This document shows, one piece after another, positions 1 through 8,824 of a DNA stretch of 64,000 nucleotides. Where the stretch lies: contig DAHWUG010000003.1 in assembly GCA_027334715.1 (NCBI GenBank), positions 1 to 64,000 of the forward strand, given 5' to 3'. Each line of letters starts with the position of its first letter. Position 1 is the stretch's first letter. The notes beneath the pieces are model-generated. The model saw only the letters and a program-made list of their open reading frames with translations, was not told where the DNA came from and searched no databases. Made by a program: the position numbers and the translations under genes. This DNA comes from Nanobdellota archaeon. GTDB lineage: Archaea; Nanobdellota; Nanobdellia; Pacearchaeales; GW2011-AR1.

Positions 1-1378
1 AATCCACAATTTCAAATTTCATTCCTGAAGCTTGTAATGATAATGGCATTTCTGATTTTCTAATGTCCAGTACGTCTTCTATCCATTGAAGGAAGGAATC
101 TGATCCAGAGCATCTGAATTGTGTTTTTAGTTCAAATTCAAAAATATTCTCTTTCGGAACACCTAGTTTTATGGCAGAATCTTTTATCAAGCTAACACTT
201 CCTATTTCATTGGGCCTGACAACCTGATTCTCATCTATGAAAAAGACCGATAATTTTGCTGGTTTTATGAGGTCATCAATCTGTGGATTTTTTGATTTAA
301 ATGCAGAGGGTACACCCCAATTATAACTATCTTTCCTTATCCTATGGGCTTCATCACATATTAAAACATTAATTTCATTTTCTTTCATTTGCGTAAAATT
401 GAAAAAGAATTTATAGAATTTTTCAGCTCTTTTACCAACCATTCTTCTAAGAGTTTTTGTAAATGCTGAAGATCCAGTAGCATGAAAAACTGGCTTACCA
501 GATCTCATAAGTTCACCCATAACTTCCAGTGCTATAACTGATTTACCTGTTCCAGGTCCACCCTTAACGATAATCACTGATTTATCATGTTGTTTAGTTT
601 GTTTTTTTGCCCTATCTATTATGGCATTGCGTGCAGCAATTTGGTCATCAATTAAGTTAAAAACTTGCTGTTTGTTTATCATATTCCCAACATGATCTAA
701 CAACATTTTAGATGGTCCTATCTCACTGTTGACAAAACGATTGAAAATTTGGAATCCTGGATCTTTTGATAGTTTCTCCCTAAGATATTCTCCTAACTTT
801 TTTACATCTTGTTTGGAAAATAATGGATACTCTTTAATTAATGATTTAAACTGCGAATTATATAAGACATCCTCTTCTTTTTTATTATAATTATGACAAT
901 ATGAGCATCCGATGAGATCTATTTTAGGTGTTTCTCTTAGAACCTTAATATAATCATTCATATCAATTATATATGCTTGAACCTGAGCACAAGGGTGTGC
1001 CTGTTGCCCCCAATGGTCACCATAGCTTACTTCAATATTTCCTTCTATGTCTATTTTCTTCAGACTATTATTTGACCATTGCTTTAATTCTATGACTATT
1101 ATTGTATCAACTCCATCTTTTGATCTTCCAAAGAGAATAACATCAATTCTTCTTTCAGAATAGGGAAGTCTGTACTCTATAACAATTTTATTTTGAGACA
1201 ACTCTGGAACATCTAAAGAATCTTTTAATACTCTTAAGGAAGTCTCCCAAGATCTATATTCTGAATCATTAACTTTTCTTTTAATTTTCTCCAAGAAATT
1301 TTTTGCTATAATATCTGCAATTTCATTATTTAGGACATCTTCCTTAAATTCTTGAATTGTCCCATCATATAATCTCAT
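1..1378 (-). CDS. DUF2075-family P-loop helicase/ATPase with N-terminal PD-(D/E)XK-like nuclease region (partial, runs off the left edge)
   Basis: Hand translation of minus strand from ATG at 1378: MRLYDGTIQEFKEDVLNNE...RIDVILFG...IIVIELKQW...VKGGPGTGKSVIALEVM...NVLICDEAHRIR; Walker A/B and D-ExK motifs; open at window edge, so absent from ORF track. Confidence 0.8.
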   Translation of the reverse strand, partial: MRLYDGTIQEFKEDVLNNEIADIIAKNFLEKIKRKVNDSEYRSWETSLRVLKDSLDVPELSQNKIVIEYRLPYSERRIDVILFGRSKDGVDTIIVIELKQWSNNSLKKIDIEGNIEVSYGDHWGQQAHPCAQVQAYIIDMNDYIKVLRETPKIDLIGCSYCHNYNKKEEDVLYNSQFKSLIKEYPLFSKQDVKKLGEYLREKLSKDPGFQIFNRFVNSEIGPSKMLLDHVGNMINKQQVFNLIDDQIAARNAIIDRAKKQTKQHDKSVIIVKGGPGTGKSVIALEVMGELMRSGKPVFHATGSSAFTKTLRRMVGKRAEKFYKFFFNFTQMKENEINVLICDEAHRIRKDSYNWGVPSAFKSKNPQIDDLIKPAKLSVFFIDENQVVRPNEIGSVSLIKDSAIKLGVPKENIFEFELKTQFRCSGSDSFLQWIEDVLDIRKSEMPLSLQASGMKFEIVD

Positions 1379-1380
1379 TT

Positions 1381-1749
1381 TCAGAATTCATTATACTTTT
1401 TATTTGAACCTTTTGCTTTATCAATAGGGTATTTTTTAGAACTTTTTTCCATTTTTCTATCAAATGCTTCTGATAAATCAATATTATATCTTTGGGCTAA
1501 CCTGAATAAGAAATAAAGAACATCTGCCATTTCATCTTCTATGTCTTCTCTTTTCTTTGGGTCCTTAAACAATTCTTCAACTTCTTCTTTAGACTTAAAC
1601 CTAAATGGCTCAAGCAATTCTGATGCTTCTATACTTAATGCAATTGCCAAATCTTTAGCATTATGAAACTGGTCCCAGTCTCTTTCATCACAATATTTCT
1701 TGATGAATTCCTTAATTTCGTGTAGGCTTCTTTCGTGGTCTTTTGCCAT
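1381..1749 (-). CDS. MazG-like nucleotide pyrophosphohydrolase
   Basis: EASELLEPFRFKSKEEVEEL...EDEMADVLYFLFRLAQ, ExxE/ExxD MazG-like motifs. Confidence 0.85.
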   Translation of the reverse strand: MAKDHERSLHEIKEFIKKYCDERDWDQFHNAKDLAIALSIEASELLEPFRFKSKEEVEELFKDPKKREDIEDEMADVLYFLFRLAQRYNIDLSEAFDRKMEKSSKKYPIDKAKGSNKKYNEF

Positions 1750-1828
1750 GGAAAACTAAATTTTTGGCCATTTATACACTTTTCCATTCTTCCCCAAACT
1801 TTAAATATTACTTTGCTCTAATTTAGTA

Positions 1829-2164
1829 ATGGGTCATCATAGGCATCACCATAGACACCATCATCACAGGCATCATCATTCTCATCGCTCTCATTCTTAT
1901 CATCATTACTCTTTATTTAACAGAATGACTCATTTTGCAACTAGACATCCAATCACAATTGGAGTTGTCCTTATACTTGCATCAATTGTTTTATTCAGAC
2001 TTTCTTTTACAAACACTTTCTTAAATAGTTCTGAAGTATTTTTGTGGTCAATTATTGTAAGTATTCTTTTATTTATTGGAGGATTTTTAACAATTGTTGG
2101 ATGGTGGAGAAATCACATATCTATGCTTACTACGAGGCATAATGTTAATTGGAGGAATAGATAA
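1829..2164 (+). CDS. Small membrane protein with extremely His-rich N-terminus
   Basis: MGHHRHHHRHHHHRHHHSHRSHSYHH followed by two hydrophobic segments. Confidence 0.7.
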   Translation: MGHHRHHHRHHHHRHHHSHRSHSYHHYSLFNRMTHFATRHPITIGVVLILASIVLFRLSFTNTFLNSSEVFLWSIIVSILLFIGGFLTIVGWWRNHISMLTTRHNVNWRNR

Positions 2165-2169
2165 TCAAA

Positions 2170-2415
2170 ATGTCAGATGATGAAATAACAATAGGAGAAG
2201 ATTTTGGTTGAAAAGTAATAAGAGTTCTTGGAGGAATTATCTGGACAATTGGCTTTATTTTGTTCATTATGGGAATTCTTATGATAGTAGGGGTGGTTGT
2301 TTCACCAAGTATTACAAGTTTAATTGGTTTAGCAGGTTCACCTTTATTTATAGCATTAGGTTGTCTCTTAATAATAACCGGCTCTCTTTCTATAATTGCA
2401 GGGAATTCAAAATAA
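2170..2415 (+). pseudogene. Small membrane protein ORF interrupted by one in-frame TGA
   Basis: MSDDEITIGEDFG*KVIRVLGGIIWTIGFILFIMGILMIVGVVVSPSITSLIGLAGSPLFIALGCLLIITGSLSIIAGNSK; TGA at 2209-2211. Confidence 0.55.
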
Positions 2416-2458
2416 CCACTTCTCACAACCTTTAAAAATATCTGCACCCTTTAGCATT

Positions 2459-2731
2459 ATGGACGCAACACTTCTTGCTGCAATCCTTGGAGGCATTGGA
2501 GGATTGACTCGTGGGTTCATAGGACTTCTAAAAGCCTTGTCATTGAAGAGAAGAATTATCTGGATGTATTATGGAATAACAGTGGTGATTGCCGTTGTTA
2601 TCGGCATTTTTGTTGGAATCATATTCAACTTTGATGAACGCTTGTCTCTGCTTGCAGGCTATGCAGGAACAGATATATTAGAAGGAATTTACAAGAGCTT
2701 TGCAGTATCAAAGGTATATATTAAGAAATAA
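2459..2731 (+). CDS. Small hydrophobic membrane protein
   Basis: MDATLLAAILGGIGGLTRGF...; internal start of ORF 2396-2731, TATA-like tttaaaaatat upstream. Confidence 0.6.
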   Translation: MDATLLAAILGGIGGLTRGFIGLLKALSLKRRIIWMYYGITVVIAVVIGIFVGIIFNFDERLSLLAGYAGTDILEGIYKSFAVSKVYIKK

Positions 2732-2732
2732 A

Positions 2733-3257
2733 ATGGCATTACGACCACCAAACCGGAAATCAAATCCAACAGAACAAAAGTCAGAAATAGGCGGATGGCT
2801 GCTGGTGTACTTAATTTTAATGCTTATATCTGTGATTTATTCTCTGATTTCAATAATATCCTCCATAATACTGATGAACAGCAACATATTAAGCATTTTT
2901 GGCTCTTCTTTGGTAATCAATGCAGGAACAATCATTTTTGACAGCATAGTATTTTTGCTTAATGTTGGCATTATCCTAATGATATTCTCAAAGAAAACCA
3001 CTGGACCTAAATGGATTATAACATTGGTATGGGCAGGATTTGTTATTGGATTGATAAAATTAGGAGCTTTTGTTATTCCTGCAACAGTCAAATCACTTTC
3101 AAGTCCTGCAAGCAGTGCTGGATTAAGCTCAAGTGCTTTATTATGGACAGCGATAGTATCTTCTTTATTTGGACTTATTTTTGGAATAGCATTAAATGTA
3201 ATAATTACTCTTTATTTCAAGAAATCGCAAAGAGTCAAAAATACATTTGTGAAATAA
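2733..3257 (+). CDS. DUF2569-like membrane protein
   Basis: IGGWLLVYLILMLISVIYSLISII and multiple TM segments; likely start MALRPPNRK. Confidence 0.6.
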   Translation: MALRPPNRKSNPTEQKSEIGGWLLVYLILMLISVIYSLISIISSIILMNSNILSIFGSSLVINAGTIIFDSIVFLLNVGIILMIFSKKTTGPKWIITLVWAGFVIGLIKLGAFVIPATVKSLSSPASSAGLSSSALLWTAIVSSLFGLIFGIALNVIITLYFKKSQRVKNTFVK

Positions 3258-3273
3258 AAAAAGGAGGTGAAAA

Positions 3274-3489
3274 ATGAATTTCAAGATAAATACCGTAAAA
3301 GCAGTTTCTTTATTGATAATCTCATTGATATTTGCATATATAATGTCTAATTTTAACCCAGTATGTTATAAGGGACTTTGCAGCGTGATATCTGTCAATT
3401 CTGCAATTTACTTTATAACAAGTTTGATAATAGTTTATTTAATCTGGAGTTTAATACAAAAAGGAAGTCAAAAACAAAATGAACTTTAA
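3274..3489 (+). CDS. Small two-TM membrane protein
   Basis: ORF with ggaggt RBS; resembles the following ORF. Confidence 0.55.
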   Translation: MNFKINTVKAVSLLIISLIFAYIMSNFNPVCYKGLCSVISVNSAIYFITSLIIVYLIWSLIQKGSQKQNEL

Positions 3490-3682
3490 ACCAACGCTCT
3501 GGAAGACAGTATTAAGCATAATAATTGGCTATGGTCTTTCATATATTATAACAGGGATAGTATTTAGTGGATTAGGAAGCTTTGTCTCTGCCTATAACAT
3601 CGGATTATATGGACTTTGGATTGTTTTTGCTGTAGCATCTTATTGCATCTGGAGCGCAATGCAGAAGAAGGTGATTAAATAA
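3479..3682 (+). CDS. Small two-TM membrane protein
   Basis: Overlaps the previous ORF; similar layout (NFK..TxKxVxSxII...). Confidence 0.55.
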   Translation: MNFKPTLWKTVLSIIIGYGLSYIITGIVFSGLGSFVSAYNIGLYGLWIVFAVASYCIWSAMQKKVIK

Positions 3683-3684
3683 AA

Positions 3685-3885
3685 ATGCCGACACTTACAG
3701 TAAGCATTGATGAGGATGTGAAGAAAGTCCTGGAGAAGAGGGCAAAGAAAAACATGCTCACCCTAAAAGAGCAGGCAGAGGAAATACTGAGGCAGAGCGC
3801 TGTAAGGACAAAGGGCACAACTGCAAGTTCAGATAATGGCATTGATGACGCTCTTGTCAGCATATTTTCAAGGAAGAAGAAATAA
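3685..3885 (+). CDS. Ribbon-helix-helix-like (CopG/plasmid-stability-type) protein
   Basis: MPTLTVSIDEDVKKVLEKRAKKNMLTLKEQAEEILRQS. Confidence 0.6.
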   Translation: MPTLTVSIDEDVKKVLEKRAKKNMLTLKEQAEEILRQSAVRTKGTTASSDNGIDDALVSIFSRKKK

Positions 3886-3895
3886 TTGTTAAAAG

Positions 3896-4360
3896 ATGGG
3901 TAAAATAAGATTAAGGCAGTACAAAATCTCAGATTTAAACAGACATGCAAGCCTTTTAGTCAAGAATAATGTTTATTCATCAAAAGCTATAGCTGTAAAA
4001 AAAGAATATCCTTGGATTAAAAAGGCAATTTTAAACTATAATAAACCTAATCCTGATTTCTATGTTTTAGCAATTGTTGTTAACAATAAATTTGTAGGAA
4101 ATATTGTTGTTGAAAAAATATATGAAAAAAGCGGTGCAAATATTGGTGTCTGGATTGGGAAGCCTTACTGGGGCAAAGGGTATGCAACAAAAGCAGCAAA
4201 ATTATTTCTCAAGGCAGTTAACAAGAAATTCAGAATAAAAACAGTAAGAGCAGAGTACAAAAAAGGAAACATAGCATCAGGCAAATTATTGATGAAAAAC
4301 GGCTTCAAGCAGGTTAAATCAAATAAGAAAGGGGTTGTTTCATTGGTTAAAAGAATGTAA
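3896..4360 (+). CDS. GNAT family N-acetyltransferase
   Basis: GVWIGKPYWGKGYATKAAKLFLKAV...NIASGKLLMKNGFKQV. Confidence 0.85.
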   Translation: MGKIRLRQYKISDLNRHASLLVKNNVYSSKAIAVKKEYPWIKKAILNYNKPNPDFYVLAIVVNNKFVGNIVVEKIYEKSGANIGVWIGKPYWGKGYATKAAKLFLKAVNKKFRIKTVRAEYKKGNIASGKLLMKNGFKQVKSNKKGVVSLVKRM

Positions 4361-4419
4361 TCTCTTGGTTTTGCTTTCACAAGCAAAACAATTTTAAGAG
4401 AGAAATCATTTGAATATTA

Positions 4420-5205
4420 ATGCCAGGGAAAATGAAGGAAATTGGAAAAAATCCAGATAAAGGCCAGCATTTTTTAGTGGACAAAGATGTTTTAAGAAGA
4501 GAAGTAGAAATTTCAGAGCTGTCAAATAAAGACAGAGTAATTGAAATTGGGGCAGGAAAAGGAACCCTCACAAGAGAATTAGTCAAAAAATCCAAAAAAG
4601 TTCTGGGTTTTGAAATTGATAAAAGATACGGGAAAGAGCTTGAATCACTGGAAAAAGAGTATGACAATTTAAAGATGATTTATTCTGATGCGACAGGATA
4701 TTCGTGGGAAGGATTTGACAAGATAGTTTCAAATATCCCGTATTATCTCGGAGAAAAAGTGATTGCAAAGGCTGTTACAGACAACATACCCTTTATCGTT
4801 TTAATAGTGGGGGAAAATTTCAAGGACATTCTTATAAATAAATCATCCAAATCAGGAATACTCGCTAATATCTTTTACAAGATTGAACCTATTGAGAAAA
4901 TTGATAAAAATTCCTTTTCTCCCCCGCCAAGAGTTAATTCATGGATGATTAAATTAACGGCTAAAGATGAAGGAAAGCACGCTGATTTTATAAGAAATAT
5001 CCTTAAAAGAAAAGGGAAGCTGAAAAATGCAATTATAAGCAGTTTTATCCGGGAAGGAAATACAAAAAGGAAGTCAAAAGAGCTTCTGAAAAAGCTTGAT
5101 TTGTTAAATTCTGCATTGGAATCTCCCTCAAGCAGGATAAGCGGTAAAATGTTGGCGAAGCTGGAAGAAGAATTAAAAAAAGAAGAACAATCCAGTAATG
5201 CTTAA
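4420..5205 (+). CDS. rsmA: rRNA adenine dimethyltransferase (KsgA/Dim1 family)
   Basis: KGQHFLVDKDVLRR...VIEIGAGKGTLT...IVSNIPYYLG. Confidence 0.9.
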   Translation: MPGKMKEIGKNPDKGQHFLVDKDVLRREVEISELSNKDRVIEIGAGKGTLTRELVKKSKKVLGFEIDKRYGKELESLEKEYDNLKMIYSDATGYSWEGFDKIVSNIPYYLGEKVIAKAVTDNIPFIVLIVGENFKDILINKSSKSGILANIFYKIEPIEKIDKNSFSPPPRVNSWMIKLTAKDEGKHADFIRNILKRKGKLKNAIISSFIREGNTKRKSKELLKKLDLLNSALESPSSRISGKMLAKLEEELKKEEQSSNA

Positions 5206-5234
5206 AAATTGAAACTTAATGGAGTGCATTATAG

Positions 5235-5366
5235 AAAGGATATATTGCTATAATAAAAAAGGGAAAGATAGTTTACACCTGAATTGATGAATATGAAACA
5301 GTAATAAGGGGTAAATCTAAAGAAAATGCTTTTGAGGAGATATTAACGGAACTTAATAAAAAGTAA
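5235..5366 (+). pseudogene. Degraded short HicB-like ORF with in-frame TGA
   Basis: KGYIAIIKKGKIVYT*IDEYETVIRGKSKENAFEEILTELNKK; TGA at 5280-5282, TAG directly upstream, no ATG. Confidence 0.4.
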
Positions 5367-5370
5367 ATTT

Positions 5371-6204
5371 TTAATTCTGCCTTATTTTCCCCTGCTGCCA
5401 GTCCTTCAAAACCTGCTTGGCAGTTCTCATGTCATCTATTTCTCCGTGCTTCTTTAAAAAATGGAGTTTTTTTCCCAATTCAGTTAAGAGAATTTCTGAA
5501 TCTCCTGCTGCATTGATGTTATAATTCTTTTCCAGAATTCCGGGATACTGCTGCATTATCCTGTGAACAGCCAACTGCGGGTCCCTTGCCTTGTCCCATG
5601 TTATTGCACCTATCTGCGCATGCTTTGCCATTAACTCCCTGTTTGAATAGGGCTTTTCATCAAGGGGGATTATTCCTGGAGTATCAATAAGATAAATTCC
5701 TGATGAAATTTTTAGTTTTTGAATCCCGCGAGTGTATCCTGCCTCGCTGGATGTTCCTGATACATTTCTTCCGACAAGAAGATTAATCAGCGAGCTTTTT
5801 CCCGTGTTTGGATATCCTATAACCCCTATGCTAACAGGGTCTGCATCTATTCTCTTTGCCTCTCTCTTTATCAAATCCATCAGAATCTTCTGCCCATGCC
5901 GTTGTGTTGCAGAAAAAAAAACCATTGGCCTCATTTTTTGGAGTTCAACATTCTTTTCCATGTCCCTTGGATTGATTAAGTCTGCCTTGTTGAATATGTA
6001 TATAAGGGGCTTTCTGAGATTTTTCACTTTTTCCTCAATTTTCTGGTTTCTTGTTTTTTCTATGAATCTTGAATCCAAAACCTCAAGAATTATGTCTGCA
6101 TTTTTTACGACAAGGTCTATTATCTCTGCAACATGAATTCTATGCTTGTCTGTATGCATGTTCTTTCCCCTCATTGGTTTTGCAGTTCCGAATTTGCTTT
6201 TCAT
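5371..6204 (-). CDS. Circularly permuted YlqF/YawG-like GTPase
   Basis: FNKADLI (G4) precedes GYPNTGKSSLINLL (G1) and DTPGI (G3). Confidence 0.85.
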   Translation of the reverse strand: MKSKFGTAKPMRGKNMHTDKHRIHVAEIIDLVVKNADIILEVLDSRFIEKTRNQKIEEKVKNLRKPLIYIFNKADLINPRDMEKNVELQKMRPMVFFSATQRHGQKILMDLIKREAKRIDADPVSIGVIGYPNTGKSSLINLLVGRNVSGTSSEAGYTRGIQKLKISSGIYLIDTPGIIPLDEKPYSNRELMAKHAQIGAITWDKARDPQLAVHRIMQQYPGILEKNYNINAAGDSEILLTELGKKLHFLKKHGEIDDMRTAKQVLKDWQQGKIRQN

Positions 6205-6304
6205 GATTGTTCAGAGAATTAAATGTATATAATACATTCTATTTAGGAAACCTGTTAATATTATAATTATGACCTGTTTTTAGCTATAGCATTTTTTTCA
6301 GAAT

Positions 6305-6589
6305 TTAGTCAATGCTAACATAATACCATGTTCTTTTTGCAGTATTAAGGGAAATTCTTCTTTCTTTTGCTATTTTTTCCTCAAGAAGATCTGTTTCTTC
6401 AGGAGAAAGTGGAATAATATCTGGAACAGGAGTATGGCCCTTAAAATCTCTTTTAACTCCTGGCATGCTCCTGTATTTTTTAAGGACTTCTAATGGGCTT
6501 TCTGCAAAAATATATGCTGTGATAAATTCCAGCTTTCCAGCTCCCCTGTGAGCCCTGCATACGCGAACATTATACCATGACATTTTCAT
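6305..6589 (-). CDS. Hypothetical protein
   Basis: 94-aa ORF, stop/start overlap with upstream ORF. Confidence 0.5.
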   Translation of the reverse strand: MKMSWYNVRVCRAHRGAGKLEFITAYIFAESPLEVLKKYRSMPGVKRDFKGHTPVPDIIPLSPEETDLLEEKIAKERRISLNTAKRTWYYVSID

Positions 6590-6909
6590 TCAGAAGCGTT
6601 GTTTTCCAAAGTGCACCTTTTTTTGGAATGCTTTAGAGGCCTTATTCTTGAAACATTTTTTTCCAGAACAGTTTCCCAGTCAACATTTCCCCCAATATTG
6701 GCAAAACTTATGTTAAGCAAGACTTTCTTGCGGCCGTCGTCATTTATTCCGCCATATCTTGCAATAAAGGAATATGAATCTAATTCATAATAGGCTATTT
6801 TTTCGCTAAGCATTGCGTCATCAATTCCTTCTGTATGGTCATATACCCCTTTTTTGCGTATCACAGCCAGATGAATCTTTCCGATAAAATTAGGATTTAT
6901 TTCCGCCAT
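6586..6909 (-). CDS. Hypothetical protein
   Basis: 107-aa ORF in minus-strand run. Confidence 0.5.
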   Translation of the reverse strand: MAEINPNFIGKIHLAVIRKKGVYDHTEGIDDAMLSEKIAYYELDSYSFIARYGGINDDGRKKVLLNISFANIGGNVDWETVLEKNVSRIRPLKHSKKRCTLENNASE

Positions 6910-6912
6910 AAA

Positions 6913-7119
6913 CTACCTGCTAAAATTATTTATTGTGGACTGGACCTGATTATCAATTACTTTCTGGACATAATGAGGAATGATAAAAAATACTGTAATG
7001 AGGACAATCAACACAAGAATCCCTGCAAAAATAATAACAACAATTGACCAGTCAACTTCTTTTTTTGCATGATATGAAAGTCCTGCAACTTCATTTATTG
7101 GTGCTGAAGCCATTTTCAA
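6913..7119 (-). CDS. Small membrane protein
   Basis: Single hydrophobic segment VVIIFAGILVLIVLITVFFIIPHYV. Confidence 0.5.
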   Translation of the reverse strand: MKMASAPINEVAGLSYHAKKEVDWSIVVIIFAGILVLIVLITVFFIIPHYVQKVIDNQVQSTINNFSR

Positions 7120-7164
7120 TATAGCAGAAAACAGTATTAAAACTTTGGTGATTTTTAGGTGCAG

Positions 7165-7518
7165 TTATTCTACCTGAAATTTATCAATACTCGCTGTTCT
7201 TTCAGCTTCCTCTTTTCTTACCTTGTTTTTGTGCTGAATCAGTGCAGAAAGAATATTTGTCGCAACAGGAGCATAATTTAATACATGCTCAGGATGCTCA
7301 AGAATATTCCCTATCAACCATCCTGCTCCTGCAGCATATGTGTAATATCCTGCCATGTAGAAAGTTTTGCCTTCGGAATCCTTGCTCATTTCCCCGAATA
7401 ATTTTGGAAGATAAAATGGCTGAACAATAGTAGACAAAGCTCCTACGGCAATTCCACCTAAAAATTCCCCTGTTCCTGGAATCAGGTCTTCAAGCCTTTG
7501 AGTCATACTTTTTGCCAT
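7165..7518 (-). CDS. Hypothetical membrane-associated protein
   Basis: 117-aa ORF. Confidence 0.5.
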   Translation of the reverse strand: MAKSMTQRLEDLIPGTGEFLGGIAVGALSTIVQPFYLPKLFGEMSKDSEGKTFYMAGYYTYAAGAGWLIGNILEHPEHVLNYAPVATNILSALIQHKNKVRKEEAERTASIDKFQVE

Positions 7519-7567
7519 GTTTTTATCATAAACATTGTCTTTTTAAGGATTATTGTACAGAAAACAA

Positions 7568-7780
7568 TCAGATATAGCTTGGAAAAGGCCTTGGTTCCTG
7601 TCCTTTTTTTGGTTCACGGGCCTGTTTTTTTGGTTTTGACTCATTTTCCCCTAATTCAGCTATCTTGTCTCTTATTGCTTCCCTGATAAACTCTGTTTTT
7701 GTGCTGTAATTATGTTTCTTCATTACTTTTTCTAATGTCTGGAGAAATCCCTTTTCCAGCTTAATACTTATTGTTTCCAT
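7568..7780 (-). CDS. Ribbon-helix-helix (CopG/ParD-like) DNA-binding protein
   Basis: METISIKLEKGFLQTLEKVMKKHNYSTKTEFIREAIRDKI. Confidence 0.8.
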   Translation of the reverse strand: METISIKLEKGFLQTLEKVMKKHNYSTKTEFIREAIRDKIAELGENESKPKKQAREPKKGQEPRPFPSYI

Positions 7781-7849
7781 GTTAATCCAGAGTAATATTA
7801 AGTAATACCAAGTAATATTTAAAACTATGGCTTATGGCTTTAAAGAAAA

Positions 7850-8164
7850 TTATGGTGCAGAATAATCTTCAGGTTCCTGCTGGCTGTTTCTATTCCTAAT
7901 TTTTGCAGCTTTTTCAATAGACTGCTCTGTCAATCCTACTTGTATATAAAACTGAAAACGAAACAAATAGGGCTTTTCCTTAATATAATCTTCAACAAGC
8001 ATTATTCCATGCTTTGATTTATCCCTTTTATATTTGACGTAATAAGATGCAATTTCCCTCGCGGTTTTTCCCTCTAGAGATGTTCTAACCATTTTCCTTA
8101 ACTCAACAAATGCGCCGCTTTCAAAATCAACGCATTCTGTTTCAGCTGAATCATCCAAGCTCAT
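7850..8164 (-). CDS. Hypothetical protein
   Basis: 104-aa ORF. Confidence 0.45.
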   Translation of the reverse strand: MSLDDSAETECVDFESGAFVELRKMVRTSLEGKTAREIASYYVKYKRDKSKHGIMLVEDYIKEKPYLFRFQFYIQVGLTEQSIEKAAKIRNRNSQQEPEDYSAP

Positions 8165-8247
8165 GGGAAAGCCAGAAAAAAAGCGTTTATAATCATTTAT
8201 GTATTGCTTTGGAGCAGGTTTATAAGTTCATTTAGCCAAGATATACA

Positions 8248-8475
8248 ATGCCAAAAAGAGACAGAAACAGATACAGAGAAGAATGGAAACATGACCATGA
8301 ACACTGCCATTACAGGCACTGCAGAAAAATGGGTGGTGGAATTTATGGGCTTGGATTTATAGGAGCTGCAATATTTTACCTGCAGCAATCAACCAGCTTC
8401 TGGATAGGAGTCCTGGGAATTCTTAAGGCTCTTGTCTGGCCTGCATTTGTTGTATATCACCTGCTTGGACTGTAA
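8248..8475 (+). CDS. Small membrane protein with His-rich N-terminus
   Basis: MPKRDRNRYREEWKHDHEHCHYRHCRKMGGG then hydrophobic C-terminus. Confidence 0.6.
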   Translation: MPKRDRNRYREEWKHDHEHCHYRHCRKMGGGIYGLGFIGAAIFYLQQSTSFWIGVLGILKALVWPAFVVYHLLGL

Positions 8476-8480
8476 AAAAT

Positions 8481-8657
8481 TTAAATTGTTTCAAGCAAAA
8501 AAGTATTGATTTCCAATTTAGTTAGCTTGTTCTTGTGATTGCACCATGGGCATATTGCATGAAACGAGCCTTTCTTGTCTTTTTTAAGATTATCTCCATA
8601 AACCGCACTGAATTCCTGCCTGCAGCTTTTCTTTTTGCATTTCTTAAGAATTCTCAT
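8481..8657 (-). CDS. 58-aa zinc-ribbon-like small protein
   Basis: Hand translation MRILKKCKKKSCRQEFSAVYGDNLKKDKKGSFHAICPWCNHKNKLTKLEINTFLLETI; below the ORF-track length cutoff. Confidence 0.6.
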   Translation of the reverse strand: MRILKKCKKKSCRQEFSAVYGDNLKKDKKGSFHAICPWCNHKNKLTKLEINTFLLETI

Positions 8658-8824
8658 GCCAAATAAAGGGGTTAGAAATATAAATATCTAACTACTTCTT
8701 CGTTTTCTTATAATAATACTTATTTTGCTTTAGACAAGAGCGCCTTTCCAAAGCCTGTTTCGTATTTATGCATTTCTTTCATATGCAATTAAATCAAAAA
8801 TTGTTTAAAAATGTAATAAAATAT

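Noticed and set aside
2145-2447. 100-aa minus-strand ORF over the TGA-interrupted gene
   Set aside because: Antisense mirror of hydrophobic coding sequence; the plus-strand reading gives a better membrane protein.
3685-3885. RHH-like ORF as the antitoxin of a TA pair with the downstream GNAT (3896-4360)
   Set aside because: RHH plus GNAT can be a TataT-like TA module, but the N-terminus is weakly RHH-like and the GNAT resembles ordinary RimI-type enzymes; not enough evidence from sequence alone.
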